A stretch of DNA of 8,261 bases from Flavobacteriaceae bacterium (GTDB lineage: Bacteria; Bacteroidota; Bacteroidia; Flavobacteriales; Flavobacteriaceae): the NCBI GenBank assembly GCA_030633225.1, contig DAOVTF010000074.1, positions 1 through 8,261 of the forward strand. Reading direction: 5' to 3'. A model generated the notes under the pieces. That model saw nothing but the letters and a program-made list of their open reading frames with translations, was not told where the DNA came from and ran no database searches. This document shows positions 1-7,254 of this stretch, in pieces. The position numbers and the translations under genes are program-made. Every line of letters starts with the position of its first letter. Within the stretch, counting starts at the first letter, position 1.

Positions 1-32
1 CAAAATAGTAGATTTATTTAAATGATAATTTT

Positions 33-66
33 AACCTCTTTTGATATAATTCAAAAGAGGTTTTTT
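33..66 (+). terminator. Rho-independent terminator of the upstream unit
   Basis: A perfect 12-bp stem (33-44 paired with 51-62) encloses a 6-base loop, and the T run spans 61-66. The hairpin should end transcription of a gene lying left of the window. Two adjacent in-frame stop codons at 6-8 and 9-11 may be the end of that gene, but too few bases remain to identify it. It separates the upstream unit from the gene at 176. Confidence 0.85.
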
Positions 67-175
67 GTTGATAAATGGTCAATAACCCGTAATATTTTTA
101 TTAAACATTTAACTTTTTAGATTTTTTTAATACTTAAATTGCATCATAAAATTAATAATAGATTTTTAATTATTT

Positions 176-1333
176 ATGAGTTTAAATCTGCTTATTCCAG
201 TAGAAGATATTGCAGTTGCGCACACGGCATTACTTTCTGACCTGACCTTTGGGAAAAACATTATAATTCACACAAAAAGTAACGGTATTCCAAACTTAGA
301 AAATGTTCAAATTGCTATTTTAGGGGTTTTAGAAGGAAGAAACGCAGTTGATAATTTTGGAACAGGAAAAGGTTTGGAAAATATTCGCAAATATTTATAT
401 CAAATGTTTCCAGGAAACTGGCATTCTAATATTGTTGACCTAGGAAATATTCCACAGGGTAATGATGTAGAGGATACCTTTTTTATTACGCAAGAAATAA
501 TTTCAATTTTAATTAAAAAAAATATTACACCTATTATAATAGGAGGTAGCCAAGATATTACATATGCAAATTATCGCGCATATGATAATTTAGATCAATC
601 GGTAAATTTGGTTGTGATTGATAATAAATTTGATTTAGGTGAGTTAGAGCAATCAATTACATCGCAAAACTTTTTGCATAAAATTGTAATGGAAAAACCA
701 AATAATCTATTTAATTATAGCAATATAGGTTTTCAAACATTTTTTAATTCGCAAGAAGAGCTTGATTTAATTGATAAATTATATTTTGAAGCATACCGTT
801 TAGGGGAGGCAACAAATGATATAACCATTGTTGAGCCTGTAATGCGAGATGCTGATATAGTAAGTATTGATATTAATTCTATAAGGTACACTGATGCACC
901 TGCAAATAACAATGCAGTACCGAATGGATTTTATGGCGATCAGATATGCTCAATTTCAAGATATGCAGGAATAAGTAGAAAAGTATCTTCATTTGGAATA
1001 TATGAGTTTAATGCCAAATATGATAAAAATGAACAAACTGCACATCTCATTGCACAAATGATGTGGTATTTTATTGAAGGATATAATTTAAGAATAGATG
1101 AATTTCCATTTGAATCAAAGAAAAATTATAAAAAGTATATTGTCCTAGTTGAAGAGGATACAATTAACTTTTACAAAAGTGATAAAAGTGAGAGATGGTG
1201 GATGGAGATTACATACTTTAATAATAAAACAAAAAATTCCACGTTAATACCATGTACGTATCAAGATTACTTGACAGCAAGTAATCAGATATATCCCGAA
1301 AGGTGGTTAAAAACTTTTAGAAAACTAAATTAA
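176..1333 (+). CDS. Arginase/formiminoglutamase-fold protein with degenerate metal site
   Basis: A 385-residue protein of the arginase/agmatinase/formiminoglutamase (ureohydrolase) superfamily; databases usually name such Bacteroidota proteins formimidoylglutamase. The three family motifs are in the right order but altered. The GGDH motif reads GGSQD at 123-127, the DAHxD motif reads DNKFD at 149-153, and the SxDxD motif reads SIDIN at 230-234, followed by a DAPxxxxxxPNGF stretch in place of the usual DPxxxPG. Of six expected manganese ligands only D149, D153 and D232 remain; the two histidines are replaced by Q126 and K151, and one aspartate by N234. Normal ureohydrolase activity is therefore unlikely, and the true role is unknown. 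The protein is longer than typical arginases (about 300 residues), with an extra C-terminal segment from about residue 319. The ATG at 176 is the first in frame and puts the N-terminus at a plausible place. No convincing promoter box was found upstream. It precedes gldK in the same direction. Confidence 0.8.
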   Translation: MSLNLLIPVEDIAVAHTALLSDLTFGKNIIIHTKSNGIPNLENVQIAILGVLEGRNAVDNFGTGKGLENIRKYLYQMFPGNWHSNIVDLGNIPQGNDVEDTFFITQEIISILIKKNITPIIIGGSQDITYANYRAYDNLDQSVNLVVIDNKFDLGELEQSITSQNFLHKIVMEKPNNLFNYSNIGFQTFFNSQEELDLIDKLYFEAYRLGEATNDITIVEPVMRDADIVSIDINSIRYTDAPANNNAVPNGFYGDQICSISRYAGISRKVSSFGIYEFNAKYDKNEQTAHLIAQMMWYFIEGYNLRIDEFPFESKKNYKKYIVLVEEDTINFYKSDKSERWWMEITYFNNKTKNSTLIPCTYQDYLTASNQIYPERWLKTFRKLN

Positions 1334-1368
1334 TACACACTAAAGAAGATTTTTAAACGTTCTTAGGG

Positions 1369-1396
1369 AACAAAGTATAAATTCTTTGTTGTTTTT
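1369..1396 (+). terminator. Possible weak terminator before gldK
   Basis: A 7-bp inverted repeat (1369-1375 with 1384-1390) has an 8-base loop and is followed by G and then five T, with a further ten-T run at 1403-1412. The stem is AT-rich with only two G-C pairs, so termination may be partial. If it works, it separates the arginase-like gene from the gld operon and makes the gld promoter lie between about 1397 and 1487. No good TAnnTTTG box is visible there. Confidence 0.4.
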
Positions 1397-1487
1397 ATTT
1401 CATTTTTTTTTTGAGATAAATGTATATGAAGAAGTAACAATTAAAGTTTTATTTAACAATACCAAGACTTATAGAAAAGTAAATATT

Positions 1488-2888
1488 ATGAAAAAGTTAT
1501 CCCTAATTCTATTACTAATTACATTTACCTTATTATCTAGTTGCAAATCAGGCAATGATAGAGGTCAATTAACTGGCGCAAAAACTAGTAAAAAATTCTT
1601 TCCAGAAAAACCACATGGTATGGTTTTAATACCGGGAGGAGCATTTACAATGGGTAAGGCAGACGAAGATGTTGCAGGATCCTTTAGTGCACCAACACGG
1701 ACTGTTACAGTAAGACCTTATTATATGGATGAAACTGAAATCACAAATACTGAATATAGAAGTTTTGTTTTTAGAGTAAGAGATTCAATATTAAGAACCA
1801 AACTTGCGATTTTAGCTGAAGAAGCTAATATGGGAGGTGGGGCACCTATTGAACAAAATAAGGGTGATGTAAGTGGTATTTCAAAATATAAATTTAAAGA
1901 ACAAGATAGTACGAATAACGCATATTATAAATATATGATGGATAATTACGGAAGTTTAGGTGATATTAATTCACCAACTGAAGGTCGTTATTTAAATTGG
2001 GATGTTGATCTGGTTTGGAATACAAGTGAATTTCCTGATGAGTATTATGCAGAAGCAATGGATAGCATGTATTTACCTATTGATGAGGCTTTAGACAGAA
2101 AAAGAAAACTTGATACTAAAAAATTAAAATATACTTACCTAACTTTTGATAGAGAAAGTGCTGCAAAAGCAAGAGGAACTAGCAAAGACCTTTTAAAAAG
2201 AGTTGAAGTTGCTATCTATCCTGATACTGCAGTTTGGGTAAAAGATTTTAATTATTCTTACAATGATCCAATGCACCAAGATTATTTTTGGCATCAAGCA
2301 TATGATGATTATCCAGTTGTTGGAGTTTCTTGGGATCAAGCGAAAGCATTTTGTGATTTTCGTACGCAAAAGCGTAATGACTATTTAGCAGGTAAAAAGA
2401 AAAGTTCAGGGAGAGAACCAAGTTTTAGATTACCAACTGAGGCTGAATGGGAGTATGCTGCACGTGGTGGCTTAGAATACGCTAAATATCCTTGGGGTGG
2501 ACCTTATACAACGACAGATAGAGGTTGTTTCTTAGCAAACTTTAAACCAGAAAGAGGTAATTATGCTGCAGATGGAGCTTTATATACTGTAGAAGCTAAA
2601 TCATATAATGCAAATGATTATGGACTTTATAATATGTCAGGAAATGTTGCAGAATGGACAAACACTGCATACAACCCATCATCCTATTATTTAGGATCAA
2701 CGATTAACCCTAACGTAGTAGATAATGCAAACCAACGAAAAGTAATTAGAGGTGGATCTTGGAAAGATGTTGCTTATTTCTTAGAAGTAGGAACACGAGA
2801 TTATGAATATGGTGATTCAGCAAGAAGTTATATAGGCTTTAGAACTGTACAAGATTACATGGGAACAAAAATGAAAAACAAAAAATAG
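1488..2888 (+). CDS. gldK: GldK, type IX secretion outer-membrane ring lipoprotein
   Basis: GldK (PorK in Porphyromonas) is an outer-membrane lipoprotein. With GldN it forms the periplasmic ring of the type IX secretion/gliding machine and touches the periplasmic end of GldM. The frame is open back to a TTG at 1386, but the ATG at 1488 is chosen because it yields a clean lipoprotein signal: basic MKK, a hydrophobic run, then lipobox LSSC with C19 as the lipidated residue and no Asp at +2. This gives 466 residues, close to known GldK. The body is an FGE-sulfatase (SUMF1-like) fold: VLIPGGAFTMG at 46-56, ETEITNTEYRSF at 82-93, YPVVGVSW at 275-282, RLPTEAEWEYAARGG at 314-328, GNVAEW at 385-390, RGGSW at 421-425 and GFR at 450-452. 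About 180 residues inserted after residue 94 separate the first fold element from the rest. The catalytic cysteines of true formylglycine-generating enzymes are absent (D427 and L432 at those places), fitting a structural role. It is first of four genes in the gld operon. Confidence 0.95.
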   Translation: MKKLSLILLLITFTLLSSCKSGNDRGQLTGAKTSKKFFPEKPHGMVLIPGGAFTMGKADEDVAGSFSAPTRTVTVRPYYMDETEITNTEYRSFVFRVRDSILRTKLAILAEEANMGGGAPIEQNKGDVSGISKYKFKEQDSTNNAYYKYMMDNYGSLGDINSPTEGRYLNWDVDLVWNTSEFPDEYYAEAMDSMYLPIDEALDRKRKLDTKKLKYTYLTFDRESAAKARGTSKDLLKRVEVAIYPDTAVWVKDFNYSYNDPMHQDYFWHQAYDDYPVVGVSWDQAKAFCDFRTQKRNDYLAGKKKSSGREPSFRLPTEAEWEYAARGGLEYAKYPWGGPYTTTDRGCFLANFKPERGNYAADGALYTVEAKSYNANDYGLYNMSGNVAEWTNTAYNPSSYYLGSTINPNVVDNANQRKVIRGGSWKDVAYFLEVGTRDYEYGDSARSYIGFRTVQDYMGTKMKNKK

Positions 2889-2950
2889 AGATAAATAATA
2901 AACAAACAATTCAAAACTTAATTAATAATAATTTAAAAAACTCAACAATT

Positions 2951-3583
2951 ATGGCACAATCACAGGCAAAGAAACAAATGTTCAATATGGCTTATGGTCT
3001 AGGGGCAGCAGTAGTAATTTTAGGAGCACTATTTAAAATTGTCCACTGGCCATTTGGTACAGAAATGTTAATCGTAGGTATGATAGTAGAAGCAATAGTT
3101 TTCGCATTATCTGCGTTTGAACCTGTTGAAGATGATCTTGATTGGGCGAAAGTATATCCAGAACTATCTGGAGGAGATGCTAACGAATTACAAGAAGTTC
3201 AAGATGCTGAAGGTTTATTGTCTCAAAAATTAGACGATATGCTTTCACAAGCTAATTTAGATACTGAGAAAATGAGCAGACTTGCAACTAGTATTCAAAG
3301 TTTTGCAGGTGCAGCTGAAAATATTGCTCCGGCAGCAGATTCTATAACTGCAACGACCAGATACAGTGAACAATTGTCAGTAGCAGCAAGTCAAATGGAA
3401 TCATTAAACAGTTTGTATAAAGTACAAATGGATAGTGCACAACGTCAAACAGAACTAAATGCAGAAACAGTTGAAAATGCTCAACATTTGAAAGAACAAA
3501 TGGAATCATTGGCAACAAACTTATCTTCCTTAAATGGAGTATATGGTGGAATGTTATCTGCAATGTCAAATACTAATTCTTAA
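2951..3583 (+). CDS. gldL: GldL, inner-membrane motor subunit of type IX secretion
   Basis: GldL (PorL) pairs with GldM to make the proton-driven inner-membrane motor of type IX secretion and gliding. The 210-residue protein has two N-terminal membrane helices, about 13-29 and 37-56, joined by the short conserved stretch FKIVHWPFG. Charged residues inside or beside the helices, K29, H32, E47 and E57, match the positions I recall as functionally important in the Flavobacterium johnsoniae protein (K27, H30, E49, E59); E47 in the second helix is the presumed proton-coupling acid. The loop between helices is about four residues shorter than in that species. The rest, from about residue 60, is cytoplasmic and predicted mostly helical, poor in aromatic residues and probably coiled coil from about 78. 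A motif SLNxxY occurs twice, at 151-156 and 193-198. The gene lies 62 bases after gldK and 55 before gldM, consistent with co-transcription. Confidence 0.96.
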   Translation: MAQSQAKKQMFNMAYGLGAAVVILGALFKIVHWPFGTEMLIVGMIVEAIVFALSAFEPVEDDLDWAKVYPELSGGDANELQEVQDAEGLLSQKLDDMLSQANLDTEKMSRLATSIQSFAGAAENIAPAADSITATTRYSEQLSVAASQMESLNSLYKVQMDSAQRQTELNAETVENAQHLKEQMESLATNLSSLNGVYGGMLSAMSNTNS

Positions 3584-3638
3584 TTAGTAGTTTTATTTAA
3601 CAAATCAATTTTAATAACCCTAAAAAAACTATTTAAGA

Positions 3639-5189
3639 ATGGCAGGAGGTAAATTAACACCAAGGCAGAAAATGATTAACTTGATGTATTTGATTTTCAT
3701 TGCGATGTTAGCATTGAATATGTCAAAAGAAGTTTTACAAGCCTTTGGACTAATGGACGAAAAGTTAGAAGCTTCTAATGTGGCGGCTACAACTAGAAAT
3801 AAAAGCTCATACGAAAATTTAGCATTAAAAGCAGTTGAGCAAAAAGAAAAATACGGTGATGAGAAAGTGAAAGCAGATAAGATTAAAAAACTATCTAATG
3901 ATTACTATAACTACATCGAAGGTATAAAAGAAGAAATGAAAGCTACCGTTGATGATCCAACAGATTATGAAACGATGGATAAAGGTAAATATCTTGATGA
4001 TAATTTCTTTAAGGGAGATGATGGAGATTATAAAGAAGCTGGTCAAGAATTTTTAGGTAACATGGACAATTTCAGCTCTCAAATGGGTAGTATTCTTGGA
4101 AAGGAATTTAAAGGAATTGGAGATGGTATTATTAAAAGGTTTTCAACAGAAAAAGTTACAAATAGAGATGGTGAAGAAAGATTTTGGTTAGATTATAACT
4201 ATAAAGGATTTCCTCTAATCGCTTCTTTAACTAAGTTGACACAAATACAAGCAGATATTAAAACTAGTGAAACTGAAGTTTTGTCTGCAATGTTACAAGG
4301 TCAGTTAGCTGAAGATGCAGGAATCAACGCAAATACTTATAATACAATATTAATTCCTAAATCACCTGCAACTTTACAAGGTGAAAATTTTCAAGGAAAA
4401 ATTGTTTTGGGTAGATATGATTCTTCATTAGTACCAACAAAAGTAATTGTAAACGGAAAAGAAATTACCAATATTAAAGATGGTGGCGCGGTTCTTGATT
4501 TCCCTGCAGGGAATGTTGGTGAGAATCAAATTAAAGGTAAATTCATTTTTATGCAAGATGGTGTACCGGTTGAAATTCCAATTGAAACTACTTATGCAGT
4601 AGTTGCAAAACCAAATTCAGCAGTAATTTCTGCTGATAAAATGAATGTGGTTTATAGAGGTGTACAAAACCCAATGACCATATCTGTGCCAGGTGTTGCT
4701 GATAATGTTGTAAAAGCATCAGCGCCAGGTTTGAGAAAAGTGAAAGGAGTTGGTAAATATATGATGAGTCCAGGAAAAGGTAGAGAAGTGAAAATTAATG
4801 TGAATGCTAAGTTACCTGATGGGACTCCTATTACTTCTAGTCAAATGTTTAGAATTAATGATATACCAGCACCGGTTGCAGCAGTTAGAGGAGAATATGG
4901 TATGATTAAAATGCCAAAAAGTACTTTACAAAAAGCAACAATAAGTTCTGTACTTCCAGATTTTGTATTTGATCTTAAAATTAATACAAATGGGTTTAGT
5001 GTAAAAGTACCAGGACAACCAACTGTAATTGTAAAAGGTAATAAATTTAATGCCGCAGCAATTAGAGTTTTAAATAAAGCTAGAAGAGGTGACGCAGTTA
5101 TTATATTTGATGTAAAACAAAAATTAGTTGGTAACTCAGGTTATTATCTGAAAAATGCTTCACCAGTAAACGTTGAAATCACAAATTAA
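3639..5189 (+). CDS. gldM: GldM, periplasm-spanning motor subunit of type IX secretion
   Basis: GldM (PorM) is the shaft of the type IX motor: its single membrane helix sits inside the GldL bundle and its large periplasmic part reaches the GldK/GldN ring. The 516-residue length fits the family (about 513 in F. johnsoniae). A short cytoplasmic N-terminus (MAGGKLTPRQK) precedes the single membrane segment at about 12-28, which ends in LNMSKEVL, a strongly conserved family signature. Residues from about 35 to 225 are charged and helix-prone, corresponding to the helical D1 domain. The rest is beta-rich with repeated Val/Pro/Gly-type Ig-like segments, matching D2 to D4, which pair GldM into a long dimer. 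Domain limits are inferred from the known GldM architecture, not measured here. The gene stops 20 bases before gldN, so the two are almost certainly co-transcribed. No truncation or frameshift is seen. Confidence 0.96.
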   Translation: MAGGKLTPRQKMINLMYLIFIAMLALNMSKEVLQAFGLMDEKLEASNVAATTRNKSSYENLALKAVEQKEKYGDEKVKADKIKKLSNDYYNYIEGIKEEMKATVDDPTDYETMDKGKYLDDNFFKGDDGDYKEAGQEFLGNMDNFSSQMGSILGKEFKGIGDGIIKRFSTEKVTNRDGEERFWLDYNYKGFPLIASLTKLTQIQADIKTSETEVLSAMLQGQLAEDAGINANTYNTILIPKSPATLQGENFQGKIVLGRYDSSLVPTKVIVNGKEITNIKDGGAVLDFPAGNVGENQIKGKFIFMQDGVPVEIPIETTYAVVAKPNSAVISADKMNVVYRGVQNPMTISVPGVADNVVKASAPGLRKVKGVGKYMMSPGKGREVKINVNAKLPDGTPITSSQMFRINDIPAPVAAVRGEYGMIKMPKSTLQKATISSVLPDFVFDLKINTNGFSVKVPGQPTVIVKGNKFNAAAIRVLNKARRGDAVIIFDVKQKLVGNSGYYLKNASPVNVEITN

Positions 5190-5209
5190 ACAATTAACAA
5201 TTAATAGTT

Positions 5210-6106
5210 ATGAAAATTAAAAGTTTAATAATAGTAGTTATAGCATTAATATCAGTAGGATATGTAAATGCGCAGGCTAATTTACTTAACGCGAAAATTC
5301 CGGAACAAATTGGAATGAAAACACCAGAGCAATTAGCAGCAGATAATGACGAACCGTTACCATATGGTTACATTGATGATAGAGATATTTTATGGTCAAA
5401 AGTAGTTTGGGAATATGTAGATCTAAATGAAAAGATTAATATGCCATATTACTATCCTGTAGATACAGCAAATATTAGTTCTAATAGACGTTCTTTATTT
5501 GACACTTTGTTAAGAGGAATTAAAACAGGTGAAATTATTGATGTTTATGACGATTCATATTTTGAAGATAAACTAACATTAAAAGATATTAATGGACGAT
5601 TGTCTCGTATTGATACTTCTGATGCCGGATTTGAACGATTAAATGCTGGTGAAATTATTACAGATGAGTATATCGATAAAAGAGATATTACTGCTGGTGA
5701 TATAGAAGGATTTAGAGTTAAAGGTGTTTGGTTTTTTGACAAACGTCAAGGTGAATTAAAATACCGTTTATTGGGAGTTGCACCAGTTGCGCCTGATGTT
5801 AACTTTATTGATAGTGGAAGCATGGATGATGAGTTGGTTGAATTGTTTTGGGTATGGTATCCAGGAGCAAGATATTCAACACATGACATGAAAGTGTTTA
5901 ATCAAAAAAACTCTGCTTACCCATTGTCGTTTGACCATTTATTGAATGCTAGAAGATTCAACGCAATAATTTATAGAGAAGAAAATATATATGGTAACCG
6001 TGATGTTGCCGAATACATAAAAGGTAATTCACTTTTTCAGGTGTTAGAATCTGATAAATTAAAAGAGGATATTCGAGATAGGGAGCTCGATATGTGGAAT
6101 TACTAA
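5210..6106 (+). CDS. gldN: GldN, periplasmic ring component of type IX secretion
   Basis: GldN (PorN) is a periplasmic protein that binds GldK to build the ring under the outer membrane that receives the GldLM motor. The 298-residue product starts with a Sec signal peptide: basic MKIK, a hydrophobic core, then VNA before a likely cleavage after A21. The mature protein opens with a conserved region containing PYGYIDDRDILWSKVVWEYV, then a tyrosine-rich MPYYYP motif, both characteristic of the family. A later region with FWVWYPGAR and the segment FDHLLNARRFNAIIYREEN also fits GldN. There is no lipobox, so anchoring should come from GldK. It is the last gene of the operon and is followed after 19 bases by a strong terminator. 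No second copy (gldO, present beside gldN in F. johnsoniae) follows here. Confidence 0.95.
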   Translation: MKIKSLIIVVIALISVGYVNAQANLLNAKIPEQIGMKTPEQLAADNDEPLPYGYIDDRDILWSKVVWEYVDLNEKINMPYYYPVDTANISSNRRSLFDTLLRGIKTGEIIDVYDDSYFEDKLTLKDINGRLSRIDTSDAGFERLNAGEIITDEYIDKRDITAGDIEGFRVKGVWFFDKRQGELKYRLLGVAPVAPDVNFIDSGSMDDELVELFWVWYPGARYSTHDMKVFNQKNSAYPLSFDHLLNARRFNAIIYREENIYGNRDVAEYIKGNSLFQVLESDKLKEDIRDRELDMWNY

Positions 6107-6125
6107 TAAGTTTTGAGTTAATAAG

Positions 6126-6159
6126 AAAAAAACTCCTACTGAAAAGTAGGAGTTTTTTT
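6126..6159 (+). terminator. Rho-independent terminator of the gldKLMN operon
   Basis: A perfect 10-bp stem (6131-6140 with 6145-6154) closes on a GAAA tetraloop of the GNRA type. Five more A-T pairs extend it outward (6126-6130 with 6155-6159), and the T run covers 6153-6159. Because an A tract precedes and a T tract follows, it could act in both directions, but no gene converges on it. It marks the end of the gld operon and implies the oxidoreductase gene at 6194 needs its own promoter or read-through. Confidence 0.93.
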
Positions 6160-6181
6160 ATGCCTTCAAAAGAAGAAGGAT

Positions 6182-6189
6182 TATCTTTG
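6182..6189 (+). promoter_or_regulatory. Candidate Bacteroidota -7 box next to oxidoreductase start
   Basis: The bases TATCTTTG fit the Bacteroidota -7 consensus TAnnTTTG exactly and end only four bases before the ATG at 6194. No TTG lies at the expected -33 spacing (about 18-21 bases upstream), where the terminator tail is found. If used, transcription would begin at or close to the start codon, giving a leaderless or nearly leaderless message. An eight-base match with two free positions can occur by chance in AT-rich DNA. Confidence 0.35.
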
Positions 6190-6193
6190 GTTT

Positions 6194-7234
6194 ATGAATG
6201 TTGATTATATTATTGTTGGTTTAGGTTTGGCAGGTATCGCTTTTGCGGAGGAACTTCTAAAACACAAAAAAATATTTGTCGTATTCGAAGATAACTCACA
6301 AAATTCATCACTAGTTGCAGGCGGAATGTACAACCCTGTTGTTTTAAAAAGATTTACTCCAGTTTGGAATGTAAAAGAACAATTAAAAATTGCGTTGCCT
6401 TATTATAAAAGTTTAGAATCTAAGTTAGATCAAAAGTATATTTATAAAATTGATATTCACAGAGTATTTAAAAGTATTGAAGAGCAAAATAATTGGTTTG
6501 CTGCTTGCGATAAAATTTTGTTGCAAGAGTATATGATTCCTAAAATTATTAAAAATGAGAATGAACATATAATAGCTCCTTTTGATTCTGGAAAATTAAC
6601 ACATACTGGTAGAATTGATGTTAATAGTTTAGCCAATGATTATAGAAAGTTTTTAATAAGTAAAAATCTTTTGTATGAAGAGAAATTTGATCATAATAAG
6701 ATTGAATTTCTTAAAAAAAAAGTGAGATACAATAATGTAAAAGCTAAAAGAATTGTTTTTTGTGAAGGATTTGGAGTTAAAGAAAATCCCTATTTTAATT
6801 CTTTACCAATGCGTGAAGCTAAAGGTGAATTAATTACAATTCATGCGCCCAATTTAAAAGTAGACTTTTTAATTAAGTCGGCTATTTTTGTTTTACCAAT
6901 TGGTAATGATCATTATAAAGTGGGTGCAACGTTTAATTGGGTTGATAAAACTAAAACTCCAACCACAGAAGGTAAAAATGAATTAGAATTTAAATTAAGC
7001 TCCGTAATTAGTTGTGATTATAAAATTGTAGATCATGTTGCAGGAATTAGACCTACGATAAAAGATAGAAGACCATTAATTGGAATGCATAAAAAACATA
7101 AACAATTAGTAATACTAAATGGTTTAGGAACTAGAGGAGTAATGATAGCTCCTTTAATGGCTCAAAAATTGTTTAGAAATATTGAAAAAGGAGAACAACT
7201 GGATCAAGAAATTAATATAAATCGATTTGAATAA
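6194..7234 (+). CDS. FAD-dependent oxidoreductase, DAO family
   Basis: A 346-residue flavoprotein of the D-amino-acid oxidase (DAO)-type superfamily, which usually oxidises amines or amino acids using FAD. The N-terminal Rossmann fold is clear: DYIIVG leads into GLGLAG at 9-14 and ends at the acidic residue E32, which should bind the adenosine ribose. Further family marks are GGMYNP at 43-48, IVFCEGFG at 187-194 (second FAD-contact strand), GIRPTIKDRRPLIG at 284-297 and GLGTRG at 310-315, the last two being the typical C-terminal FAD-contact motifs. It has no signal peptide or membrane span and should be cytoplasmic. It resembles the ThiO/MnmC oxidase branches in layout but is not a fusion, and the substrate cannot be read from the sequence. 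The start is firm because the first beta strand begins at residue 4. It follows the gld operon terminator, and its stop lies 20 bases from the converging DUF983 gene. A link to gliding or secretion is not shown. Confidence 0.85.
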   Translation: MNVDYIIVGLGLAGIAFAEELLKHKKIFVVFEDNSQNSSLVAGGMYNPVVLKRFTPVWNVKEQLKIALPYYKSLESKLDQKYIYKIDIHRVFKSIEEQNNWFAACDKILLQEYMIPKIIKNENEHIIAPFDSGKLTHTGRIDVNSLANDYRKFLISKNLLYEEKFDHNKIEFLKKKVRYNNVKAKRIVFCEGFGVKENPYFNSLPMREAKGELITIHAPNLKVDFLIKSAIFVLPIGNDHYKVGATFNWVDKTKTPTTEGKNELEFKLSSVISCDYKIVDHVAGIRPTIKDRRPLIGMHKKHKQLVILNGLGTRGVMIAPLMAQKLFRNIEKGEQLDQEININRFE

Positions 7235-7254
7235 TAAATTTACCTATTTATACT

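Noticed and set aside
93..100. A near-match to the -7 box (TATTTTTA) upstream of the arginase-like gene
   Set aside because: The final G is missing and no TTG lies at the right distance, so it is not called as a promoter.
1386..1487. A 34-residue N-terminal extension of gldK from a TTG at 1386
   Set aside because: It overlaps a possible terminator hairpin and a long T run, and would bury the lipoprotein signal inside the protein. The ATG at 1488 gives an ideal signal peptide and lipobox.
1397..1487. A search for a gld operon promoter
   Set aside because: No TAnnTTTG box with a suitable -33 TTG could be found, although the operon needs a promoter here if the hairpin at 1369-1396 terminates.
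3342..3569. A 75-codon open frame on the minus strand inside gldL
   Set aside because: It is fully contained in a well-supported gene, shows no recognisable domain, and is best explained as an antisense shadow.
3588..3631. A 7-bp inverted repeat between gldL and gldM
   Set aside because: The arms (TAGTTTT and AAAACTA) are AT-rich and separated by 30 bases, and no T tract follows. Chance is the likelier explanation inside an operon.
5545..5742. A 65-codon open frame on the minus strand inside gldN
   Set aside because: It lies antisense within a well-supported gene and has a Ser/Pro/Ile composition typical of a shadow frame, with no motif.
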